Shown here one piece after another: positions 31,940 through 38,717 of a stretch of DNA of 38,880 bases. The notes beneath the pieces were generated by a model. The model had not been told where the DNA came from. It did not search any database and saw nothing but the letters and a program-made list of their open reading frames with translations. The stretch is from Pseudomonadota bacterium (lineage in GTDB: Bacteria; Pseudomonadota; Gammaproteobacteria; Burkholderiales; Burkholderiaceae_F): the NCBI GenBank assembly GCA_023443095.1, contig JAEZVV010000034.1, positions 1 through 38,880 on the forward strand. Direction: 5' to 3'. The translations under genes and the position numbers were made by a program. How positions within the stretch are numbered: position 1 is the first letter of the stretch; every line of letters begins with the position of its first letter.

Positions 31940-33274
31940 ATGTCGAGTCACCTGCGGACCCGGATTGCGGTGATCGCTCCGGCCGCCTTGCGAATCGGGA
32001 TCCTGCTGGGTGCCGCTACGGCGGTGGGACTGGCGTTCCGGCCGAGTTTCGGTTTGGGGGTGGCAGTAGCAGGGCTCTTGCTGCTGTTTGCGATCCACCT
32101 GCGTTACCTGAGCCTGCTGGCGGGGTGGCTCGAGGCCCCGGCGCTCGATACCGTTCCCGACGGGGTGGGCGCTTGGGGCGAGATTTTTGCCCGCATCTAC
32201 CGTTCGCGGCGCGCTACCGAGCAGAACGAACGCCGTCTGCTCGACAATGAAGAGCGCTTCCGCCGCACCATCAGTGCCTTGCCCGAAGGCGTGGTTCTGG
32301 TCGACGCCGTGCTGCAAATCGAATGGTGCAATCCGACGGCCGAACGCGACCTCGGCATCCGGCTCGCCAACGACGCCGGCCTGCGCCTGACCAACCTGGT
32401 GCGGGAGCCTGACTTTCTCGACTACATGACCTCGGGCCGCTTCGAGGCGCCGTTGACCTTCAGCCCCATGGGCGGCACTCCGCGCACGCTCGAGGTGAGG
32501 GTGGTCGAGTTCGAGCCCAGGCGTTCGATGGTGATCTCGCGCGACATCACCGAGCGGGAGCGACTCGATTCGATGCGGCGCGACTTCGTTGCCGACGTCT
32601 CCCACGAGCTGCGCACCCCACTCACGGTGGTCAACGGTTTTCTCGAGATGTTGATCGACGGCCACGAGGCGCCCGACGACCTGCGGCGGCGGCACCTGGC
32701 GCTGATGCAGGAGCAGGCCGCGCGCATGCATCGCCTGGTCGAGGACCTGCTGATGTTGTCGCGGTTGGAGTCGGAACAGAACACCCTGACCGAAGAAAGC
32801 GTCGACGTTGCGGCCCTGCTGGCCGAGGTGGCGGGCGAGGCGCGCGTGATGTCGCGCGGCCGCCACTTGATCGAGGTCGACGCTCGCCATGTGCGCGTGT
32901 TCGGGTCGCGCGACGAACTGCACAGCGCGATCGGCAACTTGGTGAGCAATGCGGTGCGCTACACGCCGGACGGCGGCGTCATCCGCCTGGCCTGGAAAGA
33001 CAGCGCCGAAGGAGGCCGGATTGATGTTGCCGATACCGGCATCGGCGTGTCGCCAGAACACTTGCCGCGACTGACCGAGCGCTTCTACCGGGTCGACAAG
33101 AGCCGCTCGCGAGAGACGGGCGGCACGGGCCTGGGCCTGGCGATTGTCAAACACGTCAGCCTGCGCCACGGAGCGCGGCTCGAGATCGAGTCCGAACCTG
33201 GGCGCGGTTCGACCTTCAGCATGGTGTTTCCGGCTTCGCGCATCCTGCCGGCCGAGTTCGAGCGGGGGGCGTGA
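31940..33274 (+). CDS. phoR: Phosphate regulon sensor kinase PhoR
   Basis: 444 residues. It phosphorylates PhoB when phosphate is low. Two membrane segments at the N-terminus (about 10-33 and 37-56) have almost no periplasmic loop, as usual for PhoR, which senses through PstSCAB-PhoU. A PAS domain follows (about 105-200). The phospho-acceptor is H222 in SHELRTPLTVVNGF. The ATPase has the N box NLVSNAVRYTP, G1 DTGIGV and G2 GGTGLGLAIVKH. It starts two bases after the phoB stop. Confidence 0.95.
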   Translation: MSSHLRTRIAVIAPAALRIGILLGAATAVGLAFRPSFGLGVAVAGLLLLFAIHLRYLSLLAGWLEAPALDTVPDGVGAWGEIFARIYRSRRATEQNERRLLDNEERFRRTISALPEGVVLVDAVLQIEWCNPTAERDLGIRLANDAGLRLTNLVREPDFLDYMTSGRFEAPLTFSPMGGTPRTLEVRVVEFEPRRSMVISRDITERERLDSMRRDFVADVSHELRTPLTVVNGFLEMLIDGHEAPDDLRRRHLALMQEQAARMHRLVEDLLMLSRLESEQNTLTEESVDVAALLAEVAGEARVMSRGRHLIEVDARHVRVFGSRDELHSAIGNLVSNAVRYTPDGGVIRLAWKDSAEGGRIDVADTGIGVSPEHLPRLTERFYRVDKSRSRETGGTGLGLAIVKHVSLRHGARLEIESEPGRGSTFSMVFPASRILPAEFERGA

Positions 33275-33315
33275 ACGGTCCGCGATTACGTGGGGGTGCG
33301 AAAAGTGGACTCAAA

Positions 33316-33344
33316 TTGCGTCGAAGTCCGCAAACCGGTATGAT
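33316..33344 (+). promoter_or_regulatory. Promoter of the tRNA operon
   Basis: TTGCGT at 33316-33321, an exact 17-bp spacer, TATGAT at 33339-33344. The start would fall near 33351, a few bases before tRNA-Pro. Confidence 0.75.
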
Positions 33345-33356
33345 CGCTTTCTCTCT

Positions 33357-33433
33357 CGGGGTGTAGCGCAGCCCGGTAGCGCGCCTGCTTTGGGAGCAGG
33401 ATGTCGGGAGTTCGAATCTCTCCACCCCGACCA
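33357..33433 (+). tRNA. tRNA-Pro (anticodon TGG)
   Basis: Cloverleaf of 77 nt with encoded CCA. The acceptor pairs cggggtg with caccccg, the anticodon stem is cctgc/gcagg around TTTGGGA, and the T arm contains GTTCGAATC. First of three tRNA genes transcribed together. Confidence 0.96.
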
Positions 33434-33465
33434 AGATAAGATTTTTGCCCGCTCAGGTTGTCCCT

Positions 33466-33542
33466 CTGCCCGTAGCTCAGTTGGATAGAGCATCGGCCTT
33501 CTAAGCCGAGGGTCACAGGTTCGAATCCTGTCGGGCAGGCCA
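33466..33542 (+). tRNA. tRNA-Arg (anticodon TCT)
   Basis: 77 nt with encoded CCA. The acceptor is ctgcccg paired with cgggcag, the D arm is GCTCAGTTGGATAGAGC, and the anticodon loop is CTTCTAA. The order Pro, Arg, His recalls the argX-hisR-leuT-proM set of enterobacteria, rearranged. Confidence 0.96.
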
Positions 33543-33550
33543 GTTTCAGT

Positions 33551-33627
33551 GGTGGCTGTAGCTCAGTTGGTAGAGTCCCGGATTGTGATTCCGGTTGTCG
33601 TGGGTTCGAGTCCCATCAGCCACCCCA
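33551..33627 (+). tRNA. tRNA-His (anticodon GTG)
   Basis: 77 nt with encoded CCA and the additional 5' G (G-1) typical of histidine tRNAs. The acceptor ggtggct pairs with agccacc and the anticodon loop is TTGTGAT. The 3' end is the likely attachment site of the adjoining integrative element. Confidence 0.96.
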
Positions 33628-33648
33628 CCCATCTTCCCGTGTCGCCTA

Positions 33649-33669
33649 TCTCCTTGAATTAAAAGGAGA
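33649..33669. repeat. 7-bp inverted repeat after tRNA-His
   Basis: Arms tctcctt (33649-33655) and aaggaga (33663-33669) around gaattaa. It could end the tRNA transcript or be an arm-type site for the recombinase. Confidence 0.45.
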
Positions 33670-33710
33670 AATTGGCGGCAAAGGCGAAATATAAACTCGC
33701 AGTGATACAC

Positions 33711-33734
33711 AGCCTGTCACACAAAGGACAGGCT
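33711..33734 (+). promoter_or_regulatory. Hairpin covering the integrase ribosome site
   Basis: Perfect 8-bp arms agcctgtc (33711-33718) and gacaggct (33727-33734). The Shine-Dalgarno-like AAGGA (33724-33728) is at the loop-stem border and the ATG follows immediately at 33735, so folding could restrain translation. Confidence 0.55.
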
Positions 33735-35474
33735 ATGAAGCAAGTTGCAGAGCATATATTTGCCCGCGGAAAGCGCGGCAATCTATATATCCGTCGGCGC
33801 ATCCCAGCTGCGCTACGAGCCGCATACCCAATCCATCAGACTCATCTAACCCGTAGTCTCGGGACATCCGACCTTCGCCAAGCCAAGGCACTTGCCCGTG
33901 CCGAACTTGCTCGAATCGACGCTGAGTTCTCCGCACGCCGTGAGTCCATTGACCTGAGTCGCGCGTCTTGCGCGGCGAAACGGGTTCGTACTTTGTCCGA
34001 CGCGCAACTCAAGGGGTTTGCCCAGTACTGGTTGCACTCTGTCCTCAGTACGGACCAGATGCGTCGCGAGAACGGGCTTGATGACGACGAGTTCGATGAA
34101 CTCGGCGCGGGCCTCACTGAGCAACGTGCAGAACTTGGCCGGATGCTCGCCCAAGGTCGTAGCATGAAGATGTTTGGTGCCTTGCACGGCTTTCTCTTCA
34201 TGTGCGGCGTTGATTACCAGCCGGACTCGGAGGAGGCAAAGCGTGCGTCGGCGGTGTTCTTGCGCGTAGTGGTCGAAGGACTCGACAAACAATTGGCGCG
34301 ACAGCGTGGCGAACCCGTGGATACCGATGTCGTCGCTCCTTTTCAGGGACATCCGCTGCAAGAGGTTGCGCCCGAACGTGCGCCTCCGAGTGCGGAACGG
34401 CCCTCCTGGGACGCAGTTTTTGCCTCTTGGCGCGATTACGTGCCTAACCGCCCGGCATCGACCACCGTTTCTGCAAGGACGCCGTGGAATGACCTGCACC
34501 GATTTGCTGAACTGGGCGGTATCACGACGCCCGTGGACGTCACTCCGCGCCTTTTGACTGACTGGGTCGAGGCGATGCGCGAGCGCGGTCTCGCGGCAAA
34601 GACAATCAACGAACGCGTCGTCAAAATTCGCTCGGTGTTCCGCGTCGCCGCCGGTCGCCATGTCGTGCCCGAGAATCCTGCCCTGAACACCCTGGGCGTC
34701 CGCGAAGCGACTGCGGAGAAGCGTCGCAAACGTCGATTCCCGTTCAGCCCGAGCGACCTTAGGACCTTCTTTGGCTCGGAGGTGTTCACGAAGCACCAGC
34801 GCTCGATTGGTCAGCTTGGTGAAGCCACGTACTGGGTGCCCGTCATCATGTATTACACCGGCGCGCGACCCGAGGAAGTGGCCGGCCTCGCGCTGGACGA
34901 TGTTTTGGAAGTGCCGGGGGCCGGTTGGGCAATCCGAATCACGGACCACTACGGCGATGAGGCTGATGACGTTCCTGGAGTTCATCGCCGCACTCTCAAG
35001 AATGCTCCATCGCGACGTATGGTTCCGGTCGCGCAAGAACTCATCGAACTCGGATTGCTGCGCTACGTCGAGACGATGCGCGCCCAGCGCGAAACCGTGT
35101 TGTTCCCGACTTTGCGGCACGATTGCCACGGCAAGCTTTTCGGTGCAGGCGTGAAGTTCTTCGCCAGGTACATCCGCGCCGTTGGAGTGTCTGATTCGCG
35201 CGTCGTTCTCTATTCGTTGCGCCACACCGTCAAGGATTTGTTTGAGGCCGCCGCGCTGCCTAGCAAGTACTTGAAGAGGTTGATGGGTCACGCGTCGGGC
35301 GACGGCGCGGTGACGGATAGCTACGGCTCTGATGTTCCGTTCGACATTCTCGCGAGCGAATTCGCGAAAGTGCGGTTCCCCGAAGTGCCAATACTGCCTT
35401 GGCAGCCTGGTGTCGGCCGGGTGAGTGTCCCGGGGCTCGCGAAGGCGGGGAGCAATCGTCGGAACGCCTCCTGA
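33735..35474 (+). CDS. Tyrosine recombinase / phage-type integrase
   Basis: 579 residues from the ATG at 33735, which has AAGGA seven bases before it; the frame is open 21 codons farther. The N-terminus (about 1-60) is a DUF6538-like arm region: IFARGKRGNLYIRRRIPAAL and LTRSLGTSDLRQAKALARA. A core-binding SAM-like domain lies around 225-320. The catalytic domain has R378 (TGARPEEV), R496 (YSLRHTVKD), H519 (LMGHASG) and nucleophile Y530 (TDSYGS). The HxxR position has Tyr (YSLR) instead of His, as in some island integrases. It probably integrates the element at tRNA-His, about 110 bp upstream. Codon use is less GC-biased than in the core genes. Confidence 0.93.
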   Translation: MKQVAEHIFARGKRGNLYIRRRIPAALRAAYPIHQTHLTRSLGTSDLRQAKALARAELARIDAEFSARRESIDLSRASCAAKRVRTLSDAQLKGFAQYWLHSVLSTDQMRRENGLDDDEFDELGAGLTEQRAELGRMLAQGRSMKMFGALHGFLFMCGVDYQPDSEEAKRASAVFLRVVVEGLDKQLARQRGEPVDTDVVAPFQGHPLQEVAPERAPPSAERPSWDAVFASWRDYVPNRPASTTVSARTPWNDLHRFAELGGITTPVDVTPRLLTDWVEAMRERGLAAKTINERVVKIRSVFRVAAGRHVVPENPALNTLGVREATAEKRRKRRFPFSPSDLRTFFGSEVFTKHQRSIGQLGEATYWVPVIMYYTGARPEEVAGLALDDVLEVPGAGWAIRITDHYGDEADDVPGVHRRTLKNAPSRRMVPVAQELIELGLLRYVETMRAQRETVLFPTLRHDCHGKLFGAGVKFFARYIRAVGVSDSRVVLYSLRHTVKDLFEAAALPSKYLKRLMGHASGDGAVTDSYGSDVPFDILASEFAKVRFPEVPILPWQPGVGRVSVPGLAKAGSNRRNAS

Positions 35475-36066
35475 TGGGAGGGGCGGCTGGCATAACGGTT
35501 GCCCTATCAAAACTGCAGTGTGGGCTCCTCTTCTCTAGTCAGCTTGCGCGCCGCTGTTGCGGTAGTGCGATGTTGCGAGAGAGAAGATGGGCTGAATCCC
35601 ACTGCGAGAAGGACAGAATGAAGCAAGGCCTGCGTTGAGCACCACACAGCTGTTTGTGTCCGTACATCTAATGATTTGAATCAAATCGACTGAGTTGGTT
35701 TCCGAAATCCCGTGCCTATAGGAAGGACTGGAGGAAGGGGCTCAATACACCGCGACCAGTGAATCGCATGAAGCGGGAACTCAGCATGCAAGCCCTGTGC
35801 TAGGCCGAAGGGGCGAGTGGGTGACGCGTATTCACCAATAATTCGGCAACTGCAGCGCGACGCGCGCGACTGCAGTGCCCGACCCGACGGCTGGCTCCGC
35901 GTTCCGATATATCTGGGCAAGCACTCCATCCCTCCCTTGGGTGGGTTGGGGGGTGCTTTGCCCTTCCTCAGCGCTTCACCACATTCCGATTTAAAAACGC
36001 TATCCCCTATAGGGAGCGCTATCAGCTATAGAATTTGAAGAGTGGTGCCGAGAGGTGCCTATATAT
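35475..36066. other. Gene-poor region with several dyads
   Basis: No convincing reading frame. It contains a 15-bp palindrome GATTTGA-A-TCAAATC at 35673-35687; actgcag (35849-35855) and ctgcagt (35870-35876), extendable to about 10 bp with one bulge; and a long imperfect hairpin whose arms GGGCAAGCAC and GGTGCTTTGCCC flank about 35916-35973. Arm-type recombinase sites, an operator or a structured RNA are possible; none is shown. Confidence 0.5.
35999..36031 (+). promoter_or_regulatory. Tandem CTAT-N5-ATAG operator-like sites
   Basis: GCTATCCCCTATAG at 35999-36012 and GCTATCAGCTATAG at 36018-36031, same orientation, 19 bp apart. Each is a dyad with CTAT and ATAG arms. The spacing puts them on nearly the same DNA face. 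They lie about 50 bp before the next start codon and overlap possible -10 boxes (TATAGG, TATAGA), as a repressor site would. Confidence 0.5.
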
Positions 36067-36090
36067 GGCTCCAAGGTCATAAATGGAGCC
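36067..36090 (+). promoter_or_regulatory. Hairpin enclosing start site of the 201-residue gene
   Basis: Perfect 7-bp arms ggctcca (36067-36073) and tggagcc (36084-36090). The loop holds AAGG and the ATG is at the loop-stem junction. It could hide the ribosome site. Confidence 0.45.
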
Positions 36091-36688
36091 AAAGGTGGAA
36101 AATTACAGAAATAAGGTATTTCTGGGCAATGGGGTGCTGCTTGCGCCGGACGAAACCAGCAAGCTTGTCAACGAAATTGGTGAACCTGCGTCGTTTGCGA
36201 AGTACGCACTGCTTGTGCCATTTAGCAGTGACCTCTTATCCTGCGTTGAAGACGGTAGTCTGAATGAGTTGGCGATGCTCGAGACCAAGTCTGCGCCGGA
36301 CGAAAGTTTCATCGCGACTTTGGGCCTTCATTTCGGTGTATTTGCTATGAAAATAGCCATACCACTAGTTGATGCGGTGGCGCTGGAGTGGTTGGCCGAG
36401 GCGACCAAGCACAAGCGAGCAATGGTGCTGATGGAGGTTCCTGAGTCCCAGCAGCTTGGCATACTGCACGTTCGAGTGGGGAAGCAACGAGTCTCAATTT
36501 CGCAGGGTTGCAATTCCGAAGGCGCATCAGCGAATGAAGGAATGCGACCTAAACTGCTAGCTAAGTTTCTCGAGGCCGAGATGGACGACTTGATGAGCGA
36601 GGAGACGTCGGGGCTGAAAGCCGAGCATGGGGCCATGTTTGTTTGTGTCTCGCGCGCCATGTTGCGTGCGAGCTCAAGCACTTTTTAA
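36083..36688 (+). CDS. Hypothetical protein, no recognised family
   Basis: 201 residues. I do not recognise the family. AAGG at 36073-36076 is six bases before the ATG. There is no signal peptide or clear membrane segment; a moderately hydrophobic stretch, FGVFAMKIAIPLVDAVALEW, is near 83-102. The rest looks like a mixed alpha/beta soluble protein with acidic patches (FLEAEMDDLMSEE) near 166-178. Cysteines are few (CVEDG, QGCNS, VCVSR). Its base composition is clearly lower in GC than the chromosome, fitting acquisition. It stands alone, with tandem operator-like sites before it and a strong terminator after, so it looks like a separately regulated cargo gene. Confidence 0.6.
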   Translation: MEPKVENYRNKVFLGNGVLLAPDETSKLVNEIGEPASFAKYALLVPFSSDLLSCVEDGSLNELAMLETKSAPDESFIATLGLHFGVFAMKIAIPLVDAVALEWLAEATKHKRAMVLMEVPESQQLGILHVRVGKQRVSISQGCNSEGASANEGMRPKLLAKFLEAEMDDLMSEETSGLKAEHGAMFVCVSRAMLRASSSTF

Positions 36689-36716
36689 TGGCAAGGTCGA
36701 ATTCACTAACGATTTT

Positions 36717-36743
36717 AAAAGGTCGCGCGACGCGCGACCTTTT
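36717..36743. terminator. Bidirectional terminator after the 201-residue gene
   Basis: Perfect 12-bp arms aaaaggtcgcgc (36717-36728) and gcgcgacctttt (36732-36743) with a 3-nt loop; T on both outer sides lets it work in either direction. Confidence 0.9.
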
Positions 36744-37185
36744 CTTGCGTTTGCTGATGGGCTATGCAGCTATTTTTCAGGGGAAAGCCGCGTCACGGCG
36801 GTGGGCCGACCCTCGTGAATGTGCAAGTCCCTGATGCTTGCGCGTTCAAGTGAAGGGTCCCAAGCTGTTTTGGGCGCGAATGCGGCCGTCGATGGCCAGA
36901 AAAACACCAGGAGCTGTGTCGTGTGATGGCGCATGCGCAAACGATTGTCCCAATGCCCAACTTCGTTGGTAACGGCCGAGACAGCAGCGCTCCCCATCCA
37001 GCCGGTGCTTGGAAGGACTGGCCGCCGAGGGCGCTTTCCAGCCCGCGGTCCGCCTCGGCAAACGGGCGTACTGGAGGGCGTGGTCCGCTGCTGACACGAG
37101 CTGGCTCAGGAAACCTGGTTACCGCAGCCCTGACCGGAGCTCAAGTTTCCGCGTGGAAACGTCGCGGCTGGGATGACGAAGGTAT
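36744..37185. other. Region without a confident gene
   Basis: About 440 bp. Several short frames cross it but none has a ribosome site plus recognisable sequence. The only gene-like trace is the AlpA-like remnant at 36933-37167. Confidence 0.5.
36933..37167 (+). pseudogene. Possible frameshifted AlpA-like regulator remnant
   Basis: Reading from ATG 36933 gives MRKRLSQCPTSLVTAETAAL, similar to the start of helix-turn-helix AlpA proteins (TAEtAAL). The conserved second half, GLAAEGAFQPAVRLGKRAYW followed by RAWSAADTSWLRK, continues in a different frame (codons beginning at 37009) to a stop near 37170. AlpA proteins typically show a G-F-P-x-P-V-x-L-G-x-R-x-x-x-W pattern. The two halves would need one frameshift or a small deletion near 36990-37010. 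They regulate excision in integrative elements. The match is by eye only. Confidence 0.3.
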
Positions 37186-37211
37186 AAGCGGGGCGCACTG
37201 GCGCCCCGCTT
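37186..37211. terminator. Hairpin at the 3' end of the KfrA-like gene
   Basis: Perfect 11-bp arms aagcggggcgc (37186-37196) and gcgccccgctt (37201-37211), 4-nt loop. It lies directly after the minus-strand stop at 37214. Confidence 0.75.
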
Positions 37212-37213
37212 GG

Positions 37214-37423
37214 TTAATCCGACTGAGCGACCTGCGTTGTAGCAAGTGCGTTCCGGCGTTTCGACTCCTGGACTCCCATAGCACGCAGATGAGCGATGAG
37301 CGTTGAATAGCTTCCGTGTGTGGTTTCGAGCCGCACATTGGTTGGTGATGCCGCTCGGCCTTGTCGATGTAGTCGTTGAACCGCAGCGGCGACCGCATCA
37401 ATGCTGATGCCCGGTCTTCCCAT
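37214..37423 (-). CDS. Small KfrA-N-like DNA-binding protein
   Basis: 69 residues from the second of two tandem ATGs (first at 37426); GGGAGG lies five bases before it. A longer frame to 37543 would overlap the divergent promoter and is less likely. GISIDAVAAAVQRLHRQGR, ASPTNVRLETTHGSYSTLIA and HLRAMG follow the pattern of KfrA N-terminal domains (I-x-x-V-x-x-A, G-x-x-T-x-x-x-V-R-x-x-x-G-S-x-x-T-I-x-x-x-L), a winged-helix DNA-binding unit. The long coiled coil of plasmid KfrA is absent, so this is only the DNA-binding part. It probably regulates the divergent operon or acts in element maintenance. Confidence 0.6.
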   Translation of the reverse strand: MGRPGISIDAVAAAVQRLHRQGRAASPTNVRLETTHGSYSTLIAHLRAMGVQESKRRNALATTQVAQSD

Positions 37424-37497
37424 CATGACCTCCCGAATGCACAGGTGTGCGACTCGTATAGGGATGACCCCGTGCTCGATTTCGTAATGAGTTTTCG

Positions 37498-37540
37498 TTG
37501 GCAATCGGGGATGGGGCTTCGACAATAGAAAGGTCGACCT
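37498..37540 (+). promoter_or_regulatory. Promoter and 10-bp palindrome before the RHH-like gene
   Basis: TTGGCA at 37498-37503, 17-bp spacer, GACAAT at 37521-37526. The perfect palindrome AGGTCGACCT at 37531-37540 covers the expected start point, as an operator would. It lies in the divergent region shared with the KfrA-like gene. Confidence 0.5.
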
Positions 37541-37555
37541 CACGGGAGCTTTGCT

Positions 37556-37795
37556 GTGTCGCTAGAAACTTTGCCGTTGACCGAGGAAGCCGTGGCCATG
37601 AGTTTTCGGGTGCGTCCCCGCACGCTGCGCTTGTTTGCATCGGCCGTGGGACGGGATGGGGCGAGCCTTGAAGAATGCTTGAACCGAGCCTTATTGGAGT
37701 TCGCACGCTCGAATCCGCGCGTCTCTACAGCAGGATGGCGGGGCAAGACGCCGCGGGTAGCTTCCGTAGCGCTGCGGACTTCGACCCGCCTATAA
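37556..37795 (+). CDS. Small ribbon-helix-helix-like protein
   Basis: 79 residues from a GTG with GGGAG (37544-37548) seven bases before it. AMSFRVRPRTLRLFASAVGR followed by ASLEECLNRALLEFARS fits the ribbon-helix-helix plan: a short strand (SFRVRP), then two helices with a turn at GRDGASL. Such proteins are autorepressors, antitoxins, partition proteins or relaxase helpers. The tail is basic. Its stop overlaps the converging gene at 37790 by three to six bases. No toxin partner is seen beside it. The assignment rests on secondary-structure pattern. Confidence 0.5.
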   Translation: MSLETLPLTEEAVAMSFRVRPRTLRLFASAVGRDGASLEECLNRALLEFARSNPRVSTAGWRGKTPRVASVALRTSTRL

Positions 37796-38644
37796 GGGCT
37801 GGTCGCACGCGAGCGTGATTTCTTCGACGGACCGGAGGCTCAGTGGACGGGCGAGTTCGCAGCGCGCGATGCTGACGGCCTCAAACGCAGTCTTGAAAGA
37901 CATCAATTCGATTTGCTTTGGCAAGATACGGGCGGCAACGCGCCGGATGCAGGCTTCGTGCCGTTCGCAGCGGTCCAGCACGAACACCAGGCCAACGAGC
38001 ACGCCTTCGCCCAACGGTTCTTCAAGGCACTCTGCGAGGCGCAACGACTTCTCTAGCTCCGCCTTGGGCTTGAAGCTCGATTCGACTTCTATCCATTGGT
38101 ATGCCGCGACGCCGGGGGCGAGTCCGAGCTTGCGCGTGCGCTCCGTGCTCAGGCGCACCAATCCATCAGGAATCTTGCCGAAGCGGCGCGCGCACTCGAG
38201 CGCCGAAAGAGGAGCCCAGGCGCGCGCCAGGGAGTACTCGCCCCAGACGCCGGCCTCAGTTTTGAGGCGGTGAGCTAAGTACGAGGTGCCAAGCGTGCGG
38301 TGCCAAAAAGTTGGACCGGCCACGCCCTGAATGTCGTAACCATCTCCGACCGCGTGGCCAGCCAGGTCCGTCGCGCGCAGTGCGCTTTTTCTCGTGAGCA
38401 CAAAGGACTCGCCGCCGAGTGAATTGCGGCGAACGAGCAGTTCCTTGTGCTGAACGAGTCGACGCACTGTGCGACGGGCCATTTCCTTGGCGCTTGCTGG
38501 GGGCGAGGTGGGCCAAACCAACGCCGCCAACTCGGCGATGCGTAGGTGGCCGAATGCCGCGACCTGCAACAGAACGGCGTTCTCATTTTCGAGCGCGGTT
38601 TGGTTCGCGTCGGCGCGGCTGCCAGTGACGGGTTTGAGCTTCAT
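37790..38644 (-). CDS. Winged-helix protein like the replication-relaxation family
   Basis: 284 residues from the ATG at 38644; an in-frame GTG at 38680 lies inside the inverted repeat and is less likely. Residues 20-90 look like a winged helix: VLLQVAAFGHLRIAELAALV, ARRTVRRLVQHKELLVRR and FVLTRKSALRA. Then W114-HRTLGTSYLAHRL, which recalls the conserved H-x-L-x-x-x-x-x-x-x-L of Replic_Relax proteins. K157-IPDGLVRL and later QWIEVESSFKPKAELEK place a PD (159-160) and an ExE (186-188) as in nuclease-like cores. Family members occur in conjugative plasmids and islands. Function in relaxation or replication is inferred from similarity and context. Confidence 0.5.
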   Translation of the reverse strand: MKLKPVTGSRADANQTALENENAVLLQVAAFGHLRIAELAALVWPTSPPASAKEMARRTVRRLVQHKELLVRRNSLGGESFVLTRKSALRATDLAGHAVGDGYDIQGVAGPTFWHRTLGTSYLAHRLKTEAGVWGEYSLARAWAPLSALECARRFGKIPDGLVRLSTERTRKLGLAPGVAAYQWIEVESSFKPKAELEKSLRLAECLEEPLGEGVLVGLVFVLDRCERHEACIRRVAARILPKQIELMSFKTAFEAVSIARCELARPLSLRSVEEITLACDQPL

Positions 38645-38668
38645 GCCGCGTATAGCGATGGCGTACAG

Positions 38669-38717
38669 GGGGGTTGCCACCCCTGTTGCAGAGAACCCAA
38701 CAGGGGTGGCAACCCCC
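38669..38717. repeat. 20-bp perfect inverted repeat upstream of the winged-helix gene
   Basis: Left arm 38669-38688, right arm 38698-38717, loop cagagaacc (9 nt). Each arm contains the near-palindrome GGGGT-N4-ACCCC (TGCC in one, GGCA in the other), so several alternative foldings exist. It lies 25 bases before the ATG at 38644. Candidate transfer origin, replication site or operator. Confidence 0.75.

Noticed and set aside
33144..33488. Short frames crossing phoR end and tRNA genes
   Set aside because: They run through the tRNA-Pro and tRNA-Arg cloverleaves and encode nothing conserved.
36001..36015. T7-promoter-like TATAGGGAG
   Set aside because: Only the last bases agree; the upstream promoter part is absent, and the context is better explained by the tandem CTAT-N5-ATAG sites.
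36770..37097. Minus-strand frames after the terminator
   Set aside because: Overlapping frames without a ribosome site or recognisable motif; composition alone explains them.
37556..37795. Toxin-antitoxin pair with the RHH-like protein as antitoxin
   Set aside because: No small toxin frame lies next to it in the same direction; the converging neighbour is a 284-residue winged-helix protein.
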